Translations under genes and position numbers: made by a program
Notes under the pieces: generated by a model
The model's database searches: none
The model's input: only the letters and a program-made list of their open reading frames with translations
Told to the model about the DNA's origin: nothing
Origin: Streptomyces lydicus
GTDB lineage: Bacteria; Actinomycetota; Actinomycetes; Streptomycetales; Streptomycetaceae
Assembly: GCF_001729485.1 (NCBI RefSeq)
Contig: NZ_CP017157.1
Coordinates: 4,836,001 to 4,900,000, forward strand
DNA length: 64,000 nucleotides
Reading direction: 5' to 3'
In this document: piece by piece, positions 17,824 to 27,329 of the stretch
Layout: each line of letters starts with the position of its first letter
How positions within the stretch are numbered: position 1 is the first letter of the stretch

Positions 17824-18474
17824 TCAGTCGACCGCGGCGGTGACCGGGGCCTCCTGGGCCTCCCGCGCTTCGGCCGCCTTCTTCGCCCGGCGCTTCATGA
17901 GGAGGAACGAGCCGACGCCGAAGAGCACGGCGGCGGCCAGCCCCCACGTCGAGAAGCGCTTGAGCCAGGGCTCGGCGACCATGCCCACGGTGTAGATCAG
18001 CGCGGTCGTACCGCCCGCCCAGACGATGCCGCCGAGGACGTTGGCGATCAGGAACTTCCAGTACGGCATCTTCAGCACGCCGGCGAGCGGCCCCGCGAAG
18101 ATCCGCAGCAGCGCGATGAAACGGCCGAAGAAGACCGCCCACATACCCCACTTGTCGAACTTCGCCTCGGCCATGGCGACATGGTCGGGGCCGAAGTGCT
18201 TGGGGAACTTCCGTCCTGCCCACTGCAGCAGCGGCTGTCCGCCCTTGCGTCCGATCAGATAGCCGATGGAGTCACCGATGATCGCGCCGGCGGACGCGCA
18301 GGCACCCAGCACGTACGGATTGATGTGGTCCTGGGTCGCGGCGAGGATCGCGGCGCTGACCAGGACGATTTCCCCCGGCAGCGGAATGCCCAGGCTCTCC
18401 AGCCCGATGACCACCCCCACCAGGAGATAGACGCTCACGGCCGGTACGGTCTCGAGCCACTCCTGGATGTGCAA
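17824..18474 (-). CDS. DedA family membrane protein
   Basis: A 216-residue integral membrane protein of the DedA/SNARE-associated family. Hallmarks are LESLGIPLPGEIVLVSAA near the N-terminus, GDSIGYLIGRKGG, and FFGRFIALLRIFAGPLAG (about 113-130) with the conserved Arg residues. DedA proteins are implicated in lipid-carrier (undecaprenyl phosphate) flipping and envelope homeostasis. The start is a TTG at 18474 with GGAGGA seven bases upstream. The C-terminus is a charged Lys/Ala/Glu tail. Another member of the same superfamily (TVP38) lies at 24271 beside uppP. Confidence 0.92.
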   Translation of the reverse strand: MHIQEWLETVPAVSVYLLVGVVIGLESLGIPLPGEIVLVSAAILAATQDHINPYVLGACASAGAIIGDSIGYLIGRKGGQPLLQWAGRKFPKHFGPDHVAMAEAKFDKWGMWAVFFGRFIALLRIFAGPLAGVLKMPYWKFLIANVLGGIVWAGGTTALIYTVGMVAEPWLKRFSTWGLAAAVLFGVGSFLLMKRRAKKAAEAREAQEAPVTAAVD

Positions 18475-18736
18475 CGCCGATTCCTCCGCGATCTAGGGCC
18501 CCCGTGGGCCGCTGCCCGGCGGTCGCTGGATCCGCGACGCCGGTGCCGGTCGTTCCCCCTGCCGCGCCGCAGCGCGCCCCAGAAGCGTACGCGATGGCAC
18601 AGTCGGGAGGCCGAATCCGCGTGCGGTACGCAACATCCGGCGACAGCGTGAGATCCGGCTCACGGACCCGGGCCGGTCCGGCTCGCGGACAGGCCGGCCC
18701 GGCTCACTTATCGGGGCGGCGTGCTCCCGGCCCGGC

Positions 18737-19192
18737 TCACTTGTTGGGGCGCAGCGTCCACACGATGCTCATCTCGCCGGTGACCGCGCCGTCCTCGCGG
18801 GTTATGGAGACGTTGACGGGGAACTCCGGGCGCTCGCCGGCGTCGAGCTCGGCGATCACCTCGTCCACCGGCCGGCCGAGTTCCGCGGTGGCGGTGACCG
18901 GCCCCATGGCGAGCTTCTTGTAGGCGATCTCGGAGCGCACGGCCAGCGGCACCGCGCGGCCGAGCTGGTTGCCGAAGGCCGTCATCACGATCGCGCCGCT
19001 CGCGGACTCGGCGAGGGTGAACATCGCGCCGGCGTGCGGTCCGCCGACGTGGTTGTGGAAGTCGGGCTGGTCGGGCATGCGGACCACGGCGCGCTCCGCG
19101 GTGGTCTCGGTGAACTCGAGGTTCAGCGTGCGGACCATCGGCACGGAGGCCGCCATCATTTCGCCGATCGACGGCAGGGTCTCGGAGGACAT
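18737..19192 (-). CDS. Hotdog-fold thioesterase-like protein (PaaI/DUF4442)
   Basis: A 151-residue single hotdog-domain protein. It has NHVGGPHAGAMFTLAESASG, the typical helix entry of PaaI/YiiD-type thioesterases, followed by EIAYKKLAMGPVTATAELGRP, and ends in VSITREDGAVTGEMSIVW. Acyl-CoA or acyl-ACP thioesterase activity is inferred from fold only. The gene is divergent from the MFS exporter at 19287. The leader near 19200-19220 is AT-richer and probably holds the promoter. Confidence 0.83.
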   Translation of the reverse strand: MSSETLPSIGEMMAASVPMVRTLNLEFTETTAERAVVRMPDQPDFHNHVGGPHAGAMFTLAESASGAIVMTAFGNQLGRAVPLAVRSEIAYKKLAMGPVTATAELGRPVDEVIAELDAGERPEFPVNVSITREDGAVTGEMSIVWTLRPNK

Positions 19193-19286
19193 GAGATCAT
19201 GTTACCTAGCGGTAGCTTAGCTGTGAAGGGGCCCGCCGCGACATTCCGGACCTCCCCTCCGTCGCCCGCCCTTATCGTGGACGCCC

Positions 19287-20612
19287 ATGTGGCGAGGACA
19301 GCAGAACAGCGGGAACGGACGGCCCCGGGAACCCTTGAGCCGCCCGAGCTGGGCGGGGCGCAACTACCTGCTGCTGACCGGCGCCACCGTGATCGCCAAC
19401 CTCGGCAGCTCCGGCGCGCTCATCGCCACCGCGTTCGCGGTCCTCGCGTCCGGCGGCTCCGCCACCGACGTCGGCCTGGTCGCCGCCGCCCGCACGGTCC
19501 CGCTCGTCCTCTTCCTGCTGATCGGCGGCGCGGTCGCCGACCGGCTCCCCCGGCACCACGTCATGGTCGCCGCGAACGCCCTCAGTTGCGTCTCCCAGGG
19601 GCTGTTCGCCCTGCTCGTCCTCGGCGGTGAGCCGCGGTTGTGGCAGATGGCGGTGCTGGCCGCGCTGGGTGGCACCGGGCAGGCGTTCTTCGCGCCCGCC
19701 TCCGAGGGCATGGTGCTCGCCAGCGTCTCCGGCGAGCACGCCGGCCGCGCCTTCGCCGTGTTCCGGATGGGCATGAACGGCGCGAACATCGGCGGCGCGG
19801 CCCTCGGCGGTGCGCTGGTCGCCGCGGTCGGTCCCGGCTGGGTCCTGGCCGTCGACGCTGCCTCCTTCGCCGTCGCGGGAGCGCTGCGCGCCTTCCTCGA
19901 CGTCAGCGGGGCCCCGGTGCGCACGCGTGGCGGCGGCCTCCTGCACGATCTGCGCGACGGCTGGCAGGAGGTCGCCTCCCGGCCCTGGCTGTGGGCGATC
20001 GTGCTGCAGTTCTCCCTCGTCAACGCGGTGATATCGGCGGCCGAGGCGGTCTACGGACCGCTGGTCGCCGAGGAACACCTGGGCGGCCCGGGGCCCTGGG
20101 GGCTGGCGCTGGCCGCCTTCGGGGCGGGGACCGCGGGCGGCGCCCTGCTGATGACCCGCCTCAAACCGCGCCGCCTCCTGCTGACCGGCACGCTGTGCGT
20201 CTTCCCGCTCGCCCTCCCCTCCGCGGCACTCGCCGTACCCCTCCCGGCAGCCGGACTCACCCCCCTGATGTTCGGCACCGGCATCGCCGTCGAGGTCTTC
20301 GCGGTCACCTGGATGATGGCGCTGCACCAGGAGATACCCGAGGAGAAGTTCTCCCGGGTCTCCTCCTACGACTGGCTCGGTTCCCTGGCCATGGTCCCGG
20401 TGGCCACCGCCCTGGCCGGCCCCCTACAGGACCTCATCGGCCGGACGACCGCCCTCTGGTGCTGCGCAGCCGTGGTCGTCCTCCTCACCGCAGCGGTCCT
20501 CTGCGTCCCCGAAGTCCGCCACCTGACCCGCCGCGCCCCCGCCCCCACCGTCACCTCGTCGGTGCCGGCTTCCCCGCGCGACAAGGCAGAGGACCCGGAC
20601 CACTCTCTGTAA
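19287..20612 (+). CDS. MFS transporter (EntS/MFS_3-like exporter)
   Basis: A 441-residue major facilitator with about 12 helices. It resembles the enterobactin-exporter/MFS_3 group: RNYLLLTGATVIANLGSSGA at helix 1, FLLIGGAVADRLPRHHVMV at loop 2-3, LAALGGTGQAFFAPASEGMV and RMGMNGANIGGAALGGALVA further on. The Pro/Ser-rich C-terminal tail is cytoplasmic. Substrate is unknown. It converges on the spermidine-synthase-like gene with a 31-base gap. Confidence 0.88.
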   Translation: MWRGQQNSGNGRPREPLSRPSWAGRNYLLLTGATVIANLGSSGALIATAFAVLASGGSATDVGLVAAARTVPLVLFLLIGGAVADRLPRHHVMVAANALSCVSQGLFALLVLGGEPRLWQMAVLAALGGTGQAFFAPASEGMVLASVSGEHAGRAFAVFRMGMNGANIGGAALGGALVAAVGPGWVLAVDAASFAVAGALRAFLDVSGAPVRTRGGGLLHDLRDGWQEVASRPWLWAIVLQFSLVNAVISAAEAVYGPLVAEEHLGGPGPWGLALAAFGAGTAGGALLMTRLKPRRLLLTGTLCVFPLALPSAALAVPLPAAGLTPLMFGTGIAVEVFAVTWMMALHQEIPEEKFSRVSSYDWLGSLAMVPVATALAGPLQDLIGRTTALWCCAAVVVLLTAAVLCVPEVRHLTRRAPAPTVTSSVPASPRDKAEDPDHSL

Positions 20613-20643
20613 GGCATGCAGCACTCACCGGCCCGGGAGCGGC

Positions 20644-21603
20644 TCAGCCCACGCTGAACGCGCCTTCCGGCGGCACCGGCGAGGGGACGGCTTCGTCGTC
20701 GTGCACGGGCACCGCGTCCCCGATCAACCGGCGCAGCGCCGCACCGTGTTCGACCCGGGCGGGGAACGCGTCGGCGGCCGTCCGGCGCGCCAGCGCGGCG
20801 ACCGGGAGTTCGGCGTGCGACGCGAGCAGCACCGCGTTGCCGAAACGGCGACCGCGCAGCACCGAGGGCTCGGCGATCAGCGCGAGGTGCGCGAAGACCG
20901 TGGCGAAGTTGGCGAGTTGGGAGCGCAGGAAGCCGAAGGGGGCGCTGTCGGCGAGGTTCGCCGCGTAGCAACCGTCGGTACGCAGCACCCGGGCGGCGGC
21001 GCGCGCGTACTCGACCGAGGTGAGCTGGGCCGGCACCCGGGAGCCACCGAAGACGTCGGCCACGATGACATCGGCGCCGGCCGTCGGTGCCGCCTCCAGC
21101 GCGGTACGGGCGTCCTCGGCGTGCACGGTGATGCCGCAGCCGTCGGGGAGCGGCAGTTGCTCCGCGACGAGGGCGAGCAGGCCGCGGTCGGCCTCGACGA
21201 CATCCTGCCGGGAGTGCGGGCGGGTGGCGGCCAGGTAGCGCGGCAGGGTCAGCGCGCCGCCTCCCAGGTGCAGCACGTCGAGCGGCCGGCCCTCGGGCGC
21301 CGCCTGGTCCAGGACGTGGGCGAGCCGGCGTACGTACTCGAATTCCAGGTGCGTGGGGGCGTCGAGATCGACGTAGGACTGGGGCGCGCCGTCGACCGTG
21401 AGCAGCCAGGCGCGGGGGCGGTCGACGTCCGGGAGCAGTTTGGCGGTGCCGCAGTCCACGGTCCGGGTGACAGGTATCGGCTCGGCAGCTGTGTCCACCG
21501 TCCCATCGTCCCATTGAGCCGGGGTGGCCAGGTGGGCCGGTGTGGCGGTGCGGGCCGGTGCGGCTGCGTGGCCACGTGTGGCGATCCGGGGGGCTGTGGT
21601 CAT
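20644..21603 (-). CDS. Spermidine synthase-like methyltransferase-fold protein
   Basis: A Rossmann-fold protein of the spermine/spermidine synthase superfamily. It has the nucleotide-binding LDVLHLGGGALTLPRYLAA, acidic strand ends VVEADRGLL and VHAEDARTAL, and VIVADVFGG at the active-site loop. C-terminal LRGRRFGNAVLLAS is typical of actinomycete members that lack proven polyamine synthase activity. The ATG at 21603 gives 319 residues, but the first 35 are a low-complexity Ala/Thr/Pro stretch without a good ribosome site. A GTG at 21498 (VDTAAEPIPVTRT) fits family length better. The patatin gene is 38 bases upstream on the same strand. Confidence 0.8.
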   Translation of the reverse strand: MTTAPRIATRGHAAAPARTATPAHLATPAQWDDGTVDTAAEPIPVTRTVDCGTAKLLPDVDRPRAWLLTVDGAPQSYVDLDAPTHLEFEYVRRLAHVLDQAAPEGRPLDVLHLGGGALTLPRYLAATRPHSRQDVVEADRGLLALVAEQLPLPDGCGITVHAEDARTALEAAPTAGADVIVADVFGGSRVPAQLTSVEYARAAARVLRTDGCYAANLADSAPFGFLRSQLANFATVFAHLALIAEPSVLRGRRFGNAVLLASHAELPVAALARRTAADAFPARVEHGAALRRLIGDAVPVHDDEAVPSPVPPEGAFSVG

Positions 21604-21641
21604 GTGGGCCCGGGAGGTGCGGGTGCCGGGCCCGGTGGTGG

Positions 21642-22496
21642 TCAGGCCGTGGCGGACCAGAGGGGGTGGATTTCCGGCACGTGGGTGGCGGCCTGGCGGC
21701 GGCCGGCGCGGGCGGCGTCGGCCCGTTTGGCGGGGTCCAGGACGTTGCGGCCGAAGGCGGATCTGGCGGCGCGGTCGGGGGTGATCACGCAGACCCGGGT
21801 GCCTCGGCGTGCCAGCCGTGCGGCCTGAGACCGCGGGCCGTCGATGGGTCCGCCGCTGACCGGCATCGGCGCGATGACGACCACGCGGGCGTATCCGGCG
21901 GCCAGGTCCGCGTTGGCGCTGGAGTGCACCCCGCCGTCGATCCACCGGGTGCCGTCGATGGTGACCGGCGGATAGATGCCGGGGACCGCGCAGCTCGCGC
22001 CGACCGCGTCGATCAGCCGCACGCCGCTGGTGCCGTCGAACGCCGTCCGCTGTCCCGTCGCCGCGTCCACCGCGGTGATCATCAGCCGGCGGGCGGGCCA
22101 GTCGGTCAGGCCGCCGAGTGTGCGCGCGATCGCCTCGCGCTGCTGCTCCTCGGGGGCCGTACGGGCGGCCAGTGCCAGCTTGCCCATCCGCGCCCCGAAC
22201 GCGACCGCGTCCCGCGAGCGCACGGCGATGGCCGCGAACCTGGCCAGCGCGGCCGGCCCCATACGGGCGGCCGGTCCGTCGGCGGCCGGGGCCGTCAGCT
22301 GGTGCTCGTACAGCTCCTCCAGGGAGCGCCGACGGGAGGCGAGGTGTGCGCCGACGATCGAACCGGCGGAGGTGCCGATGACGACATCGGCGTCGGCGAG
22401 GTCGATGCCCGCGTCGGCCAGGCCGGCGAGCACGCCGACCTCCCAGCCGATTCCGGTGAGCCCGCCGCCTCCCAGGACCAGTGCCGTACCCGCCAT
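21642..22496 (-). CDS. Patatin-like phospholipase
   Basis: A 284-residue patatin-fold acyl hydrolase. The oxyanion hole is LVLGGGGLTGIGWEVG, the nucleophile elbow GTSAGS and the catalytic Asp motif DGGVHSSANADLA. The Ser-Asp dyad is intact. The protein has no signal peptide, so it should act inside the cell on lipids or acyl esters. It may be co-transcribed with the spermidine synthase-like gene downstream. Confidence 0.92.
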   Translation of the reverse strand: MAGTALVLGGGGLTGIGWEVGVLAGLADAGIDLADADVVIGTSAGSIVGAHLASRRRSLEELYEHQLTAPAADGPAARMGPAALARFAAIAVRSRDAVAFGARMGKLALAARTAPEEQQREAIARTLGGLTDWPARRLMITAVDAATGQRTAFDGTSGVRLIDAVGASCAVPGIYPPVTIDGTRWIDGGVHSSANADLAAGYARVVVIAPMPVSGGPIDGPRSQAARLARRGTRVCVITPDRAARSAFGRNVLDPAKRADAARAGRRQAATHVPEIHPLWSATA

Positions 22497-22657
22497 CGGA
22501 CGTCCTTCCGTGTGCTGTCCGGCCCCGTCCCCGGTTCTGCCCCGGGCTCGGGCGAGCAGTGTCGCACTCCGTGCGCCGGCCGGAAAGCATGCGTTCCACC
22601 TGCCGGACAGTCGCCGGCCGACCGGCGGGCCGGCCCTGCGCCGGTGGGGGTCGTCGG

Positions 22658-22698
22658 ACGGCCGTGCCCCGTACCTTCCCGGTACGGGGCACGGCCGT
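22658..22698 (-). terminator. Strong hairpin downstream of tuf3
   Basis: A perfect 18-bp inverted repeat (left arm begins ACGGCCGTGCCC, right arm ends GGGCACGGCCGT) with a five-base loop lies 50 bases after the tuf3 stop. It is one of the best terminators in the window. Confidence 0.8.
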
Positions 22699-22748
22699 GC
22701 GTCAGGCGGGCGCCCCTCGTCGCTCGCGGGACGCCCCTCGGCCGTGGA

Positions 22749-23921
22749 TCACTCCTCGACCGTGCGGACCGTGCCGGCGCCGACGGTCCGGCCGCCCTCG
22801 CGGACGGCGAAGCCCAGGCCCGGCTCCAGCGGAACCTCCCGGCCCAGTTCGACGGACGCCGTCACCGTCTGGCCGGGGCGGGCGACGCCGCGGTCGCCGA
22901 GGTCGAGGTCGCCGACCACGTCCGCGGTGCGGATGTAGAACTGCGGGCGATAGCCGGTGGAGATCGGGGTACGGCGGCCGCCCTCCTCGGTGGACAGCAC
23001 GTACACCTCGGCGGTGAAGCGGCGTCGCGGCGTGACGCTGCCGGGCGCGGCGATGACGTGCCCGCGGCGTACCTGGTCGCGGTGGAGGCCACGCAGCAGC
23101 AGCGCCACGTTGTCGCCGGCCTCGGCGGACTCCATGGGCTTGCCGAAGGTCTCCAGTCCGGTGACCGTGGTCTCGGTGTCCGCGCCGAGGACCGCCACCC
23201 GGTCACCGACGCGTACCGTGCCGCGTTCGACGGCGCCGGTGACGACGGTGCCACGCCCGGTGATGGTCAGGACGTTCTCCACCGGGAGCAGGAACGGCGC
23301 GTCGACGTACCGCTCGGGCATCGGGACGTAGGTGTCCACGGCGTCCAGCAGCGCGCCGATCGCGTCGGTCCAGCGCGGGTCGCCCTCCAGGGCGCGCAGC
23401 CCGGAGACGCGGACGACGGGCACGTGCTCGCCGTCGTAGTCGTGCGCGCTCAGCAGTTCGCGGACCTCCAGCTCGACCAGGTCGGTGAGTTCCGGGTCGC
23501 CCGCGTCCGCCTTGTTGAGCGCGACGACGATGTGCCGTACGCCGACCTGCTTGGCGAGCAGCACGTGTTCCGCGGTCTGCGGCATGATCCCGTCGAGCGC
23601 GGAGACCACGAGGATGGCACCGTCGAGCTGGGCCGCGCCGGTGACCATGTTCTTGACGAAGTCGGCGTGGCCGGGCATGTCGACGTGGGCGTAGTGCCGG
23701 GTGTCGGTCTCGTACTCGACGTGCGAGATGTTGATGGTGATGCCGCGGGCGGCCTCCTCGGGCGCGCGGTCGATCCGGTCGAACGGGACGAAGGTGCCGC
23801 TGCCGCGGTCGCTGAGGACCTTGGTGATGGCGGCGGTGAGGGTGGTCTTGCCGTGGTCGACGTGGCCCATGGTGCCGATGTTCAGGTGCGGCTTGGTGCG
23901 CACGTATGCCGTCTTGGGCAT
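22749..23921 (-). CDS. tuf3: Elongation factor Tu, divergent third paralogue (EF-Tu3)
   Basis: A 390-residue EF-Tu with all GTPase motifs: GHVDHGKT (19-26), RGITI effector, DMPGH (81-85) and NKAD (136-139), then domains II and III ending [20 protein letters not shown]. It delivers aminoacyl-tRNA to the ribosome. It differs strongly from a housekeeping EF-Tu in the switch I region and in domain III, is a few residues short, and is not beside fusA/rpsG, so it is the streptomycete tuf3 type. There is no cysteine in the whole protein; the normally conserved Cys of DCPGH is Met82. S. coelicolor tuf3 has been linked to stress and stringent conditions. An 8-bp inverted repeat lies in the leader and a strong hairpin follows. 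Confidence 0.93.
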   Translation of the reverse strand: MPKTAYVRTKPHLNIGTMGHVDHGKTTLTAAITKVLSDRGSGTFVPFDRIDRAPEEAARGITINISHVEYETDTRHYAHVDMPGHADFVKNMVTGAAQLDGAILVVSALDGIMPQTAEHVLLAKQVGVRHIVVALNKADAGDPELTDLVELEVRELLSAHDYDGEHVPVVRVSGLRALEGDPRWTDAIGALLDAVDTYVPMPERYVDAPFLLPVENVLTITGRGTVVTGAVERGTVRVGDRVAVLGADTETTVTGLETFGKPMESAEAGDNVALLLRGLHRDQVRRGHVIAAPGSVTPRRRFTAEVYVLSTEEGGRRTPISTGYRPQFYIRTADVVGDLDLGDRGVARPGQTVTASVELGREVPLEPGLGFAVREGGRTVGAGTVRTVEE

Positions 23922-24270
23922 GGTGTTCTTCCTCGCAACGATGCGGTGAGAACGGCGTCTTGACGCCGTGGGGACCCCTGGGCCGGGCCGACCCTCCCCC
24001 TGCGGGGTCCGCCGGTCGATCCGGAGAGGGTCAGCTTCGTGCGCCGTCGGTGGCTGCGGCGAGGGCCGCGAGGAAGTCGGCGGCAGCCTTCGGCTCGTCC
24101 GCGGCTGCGGACGGGAGCGAGGGGAAGGCGTACCGGAACATGCGTCATATGGTGCCGGGCCGCCCTGGCGGCGTCGAACGATTTATCAAGCCGCGGCCGG
24201 CGGTGCGGACGCCTGCCGCGGGGCGCGCGGGATGCCGGGCGGTGCGCGCTTCGTCGGTTACGCTCCCGGG
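23922..24270. promoter_or_regulatory. tuf3 leader and intergenic region with inverted repeat
   Basis: About 350 bases between divergent tuf3 and TVP38 genes. A perfect repeat ACGGCGTC-TT-GACGCCGT (23952-23969) lies 31 bases upstream of the tuf3 start, where it could act as an operator or an RNA hairpin in the leader. No coding sequence is supported. Confidence 0.5.
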
Positions 24271-24969
24271 ATGCTCGACCCCGCCGCACCGCCCGACGGC
24301 CTCGCCGTGCGCTGTACGCGTGTGCTGTTCTCGCCCTGGGCCCGCTTGGGCCTGCTGCTGGTGCTGCTGGTGTGTGCCGGGGGCGCGATGCTGCTGTGGC
24401 ATCCGCAGAACCTGCTGTCCGGGGGCTGGCCGGCGTGGCTGTCGGGGCCGACGGCGCCGGTGGTCTTCGCACTGGCGTATGCCGTGTGCACCACTGCTTT
24501 CGTCCCGCGCCCGGTGCTCAATCTGGGTGCCGGGGCGCTCTTCGGTACCGCGGCGGGGCTGGGTGCGGCGCTGGCCGGCACGGTGCTGGGTGCCGCGTTG
24601 GCGTTCGGCCTGGGCCGGCTGCTCGGGCAGCAGGCGCTGCGGCCGTTGCTGCGGGGGCGTTGGCTGGCGGCCGCCGACCGGCAGTTGAGCGAGCACGGGT
24701 TCCGGTCGATGCTGGCGATCCGTCTCTTCCCCGGGCTGCCGTTCTGCGCGACGAACTACTGTGCCGCGGTGTCCCGTATGGGCTGGCCGGCCTATCTCCT
24801 GGCGACGGCACTGGGCAGCATTCCCAATACCGCGGCGTACGTCGTCGCGGGGGCCCGGGCAGCCACGCCGACGTCACCGGCGTTCGTGCTGTCCATGGCA
24901 TTCATCGCGCTGAGCGGTGCGGGGGCGTTGATCGTGGTGTGGCGCAAACGGAAGGCGCTGCGGGGGTAA
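24271..24969 (+). CDS. TVP38/TMEM64 family membrane protein
   Basis: A 232-residue integral membrane protein of the TVP38/DedA superfamily. Helix 1 is [18 protein letters not shown]; the core has [24 protein letters not shown], and [20 protein letters not shown] is the conserved RxxPxxP-like segment. C-terminal WRKRKALRG is cytoplasmic. The family is implicated in lipid scrambling or flipping. Its neighbour is uppP, so a joint role in undecaprenyl-phosphate recycling is plausible. The ATG has no strong ribosome site; long upstream extensions are not family-like. Confidence 0.85.
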   Translation: MLDPAAPPDGLAVRCTRVLFSPWARLGLLLVLLVCAGGAMLLWHPQNLLSGGWPAWLSGPTAPVVFALAYAVCTTAFVPRPVLNLGAGALFGTAAGLGAALAGTVLGAALAFGLGRLLGQQALRPLLRGRWLAAADRQLSEHGFRSMLAIRLFPGLPFCATNYCAAVSRMGWPAYLLATALGSIPNTAAYVVAGARAATPTSPAFVLSMAFIALSGAGALIVVWRKRKALRG

Positions 24970-25220
24970 CTGACCGTACGTCGGAGCGGGTCGTACGGGT
25001 ACCGGGGCGCGGTGGCGCCACGGGGTGGGTGTTTTGCGTCCAGACCCCCTTGGCCGACCGGACATCTGGGGACGTTACGCTGCCCCGGTCGGCTGTGCCC
25101 CGGTTCCACCGCCGACATCCCCTTTCTCCCGCCCTTCCCTCCTTCCGCATTCCCTTTCCCCCCGCCCTGTTTCTTCCGGCCGCGCAGGTAAGCGCTCGAC
25201 CCCATGGACAGCTGCGTTTC

Positions 25221-26093
25221 ATGAATTGGTTTGAATCCTTCGTACTCGGGCTCGTCCAGGGACTGACCGAGTTCCTGCCGATCTCTTCCAGTGCGCATCT
25301 GCGCCTGACCGCGGCGTTCGCCGGCTGGCAGGATCCCGGGGCGGCGTTCACCGCCATTACGCAGATCGGCACCGAAGCGGCGGTCATCATCTACTTCCGC
25401 AAGGACATCGGGCGGATCATCTCCATGTGGGCCCGTTCCCTCTTCAACCGGGCGCTGCGGCACGATCACGACGCGCAGATGGGCTGGCTGGTGATCGTCG
25501 GCTCGATTCCGATCGGCGTGCTGGGTATCACGCTCAAGGACGCCATCGAGGGCCCGTTCCGCGATCTGCGGCTGATCGCGACGACGCTGATCGTGATGGG
25601 TGTGGTGCTGGGCATCGCGGACCGTATGGCGGCGCGCGACGAGAAGGGCGGCCGGCACCGTGCCGCCAAGCAGCGCAAGACGCTCACCGATCTCGGTGTG
25701 AAGGACGGTCTGCTGTACGGCGGGTGCCAGGCGATGGCACTGATCCCCGGTGTCTCCCGCTCGGGTGCCACGATCAGCGGTGGCCTTTTCATGGGATACA
25801 CCCGTGAATCCGCGGCCCGTTATTCCTTTCTGCTCGCCATTCCCGCCGTGCTGGCCTCCGGTGCCTACGAGCTCAAGGACGCCGGCCAGGGGCACGTCGC
25901 CTGGGGCCCGACGGTCTTCGCGACGGTGGTCGCCTTCGTCGTCGGTTACGCGGTGATCGCATGGTTCATGAAGTTCATCTCCAACAAGTCGTTCATGCCG
26001 TTCGTCATCTACCGGATTCTGCTGGGCACAGCCCTGTTCGCGCTGGTCACGGCCGGCGTGCTGACGCCGCACGCCGGCGAAACGGCGGGCTAG
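25221..26093 (+). CDS. uppP: Undecaprenyl-diphosphatase UppP (BacA)
   Basis: A 290-residue multi-pass membrane enzyme that dephosphorylates undecaprenyl diphosphate to the monophosphate lipid carrier for peptidoglycan synthesis; it also confers bacitracin tolerance. Both signature motifs are present: [13 protein letters not shown] (15-27) and PGVSRSGAT (176-184). Length and start ([14 protein letters not shown]) match the family. No good ribosome site precedes the ATG, yet upstream extension is unsupported. Streptomycetes usually have more than one UppP. The 250-base gap before it has no recognised gene. Confidence 0.95.
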   Translation: MNWFESFVLGLVQGLTEFLPISSSAHLRLTAAFAGWQDPGAAFTAITQIGTEAAVIIYFRKDIGRIISMWARSLFNRALRHDHDAQMGWLVIVGSIPIGVLGITLKDAIEGPFRDLRLIATTLIVMGVVLGIADRMAARDEKGGRHRAAKQRKTLTDLGVKDGLLYGGCQAMALIPGVSRSGATISGGLFMGYTRESAARYSFLLAIPAVLASGAYELKDAGQGHVAWGPTVFATVVAFVVGYAVIAWFMKFISNKSFMPFVIYRILLGTALFALVTAGVLTPHAGETAG

Positions 26094-26130
26094 CCGGGAC
26101 GGTCGGCATGCGTTCCGTCGCGCTCCAGGG

Positions 26131-27000
26131 TCAGGAACTCAGGTGGTATTGCGTCCAGGGCTGTTGAGAGGGCGCGGCGTCCTCGGGTGAGGGCGCGAGG
26201 GTGCCCCAGGGCGCGAGTGCGTTGTCCCATTCGGAGGTCAGGGCGGACACATCGGGGACGGATTCCGCCGACGGCATGGAGCCGGTGTGCCAGGCGGACG
26301 CCATGTGGTGGGCCGAGGGCGCGGCGTTCCAGGCGGCCGTCTGCTGGGCGGGAATGTGGTATTCGGCTTCGTGTACATCGCCAGGGCCGCGCCGGTGGCG
26401 TCCGGCATGGGTTTCCACCGGGCCCGGATAGAACCGCCCCTGGGCGGACAGTTGTTGGGCACGGGTAACGAGACGTGTGAGATCGAGGCCGAATTCGCTG
26501 GCGAGTTCCCGCAGATCCACCCCGGTCTGCCAGCTGCCGATGAGTACGGCGTCCATCGCTGGGGACCAGGTCTGTTCGGCTGCCGTCGTTCCGCCGCCGA
26601 CGCCCTCACGGGGCGGGGCGGTGGTGCGGGGCTGGGCGGCGGTGTTCTGGTGCGGATATTCGACAGCGGGGTCGGGCGCCGGTGGCGGCTCTTCGGGCTC
26701 CCGCTCCCGGGGCTGTGCGGAAGGCCCGGCGGCGGCCAGCAATTCCTCGGCGACGGCGCGGGCGTCGTCCTTGCCCACGGTGCGCCGGGCGATCCGTACT
26801 TCGCGCTCGTTCAATCCGAACAGTCCGGCCACCGCGCCGGTGCTGCCCACGGTCACCGCGAATGCCGCCAAGACCCGTGACCGGTCGGCCTGTGCCTCGT
26901 CGAGTCTGGCCTGTGCCTCGCGGACACGCTCGTCACCCAAACAAAACGCTTCCGCCAGAACGGCGTTGCGGTCCCACAACTCTCTAGGATCCATACTCAT
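26131..27000 (-). CDS. Hypothetical protein with two helix-turn-helix-like segments
   Basis: A 289-residue soluble protein of unknown function; a streptomycete-specific family is likely. The N-terminal helical part (1-90) contains LDEAQADRSRVLAAFAVTVG and a possible HTH (AVAGLFGLNEREVRIARRTVG). A Pro/Glu-rich linker (about 92-140) follows, then a second HTH-like segment (AVLIGSWQTGVDLRELASEFGLDLTRLV). The C-terminal 80 residues are His/Ala/Ser-rich and look disordered. DNA binding is a guess from the helix patterns. The ATG at 27000 is followed two codons later by another possible ATG. Confidence 0.65.
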   Translation of the reverse strand: MSMDPRELWDRNAVLAEAFCLGDERVREAQARLDEAQADRSRVLAAFAVTVGSTGAVAGLFGLNEREVRIARRTVGKDDARAVAEELLAAAGPSAQPREREPEEPPPAPDPAVEYPHQNTAAQPRTTAPPREGVGGGTTAAEQTWSPAMDAVLIGSWQTGVDLRELASEFGLDLTRLVTRAQQLSAQGRFYPGPVETHAGRHRRGPGDVHEAEYHIPAQQTAAWNAAPSAHHMASAWHTGSMPSAESVPDVSALTSEWDNALAPWGTLAPSPEDAAPSQQPWTQYHLSS

Positions 27001-27329
27001 TCAACGGCTCTTGCGCAAAGGTGTCCCGATCTGGCATGGCAAAGCACCCCAAAGCACCCATCGAACCACCAGATGAAAATCACCTTGTGCGGCCGGGTGC
27101 GGGCCGCGGCCCTGCCCGTCGGGGAGCGGTATCCGCTGGTCAGGCCGGTCGCGCGGATAATCGGCGCGGATTGTCGGTGGCGTGGGTCGTTGCCTCGATC
27201 AGTCACATATTCACAGTTGTGGGTGGGCAGGGGGCATGCCCGTCGTTCGCATATCTCTGTTTCCCCGCGACTCTGCCCCGAATCGCCGTGTCGCCTATTT
27301 CTTGGTCCCGTTACGCCGGTCGGGCGGCT
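27001..27329. other. Intergenic region with AT-richer DNA
   Basis: About 330 bases between two minus-strand genes, with visibly lower GC than the flanks. Two copies of AAAGCACCC lie side by side near 27042-27060. No gene is supported; promoter elements for the gene at 26131-27000 should be here. Confidence 0.4.

Noticed and set aside
22749..23921. Kirromycin-resistance signature in EF-Tu3
   Set aside because: The visible positions linked to resistance (the Gln of the LLAKQVGV segment and the Ala of the FAVREGG segment) look like the sensitive type, and no antibiotic cluster is adjacent.
24039..25220. Long in-frame extension upstream of UppP
   Set aside because: The upstream part overlaps the TVP38 gene in another frame and has no similarity to UppP; the family begins at [10 protein letters not shown].
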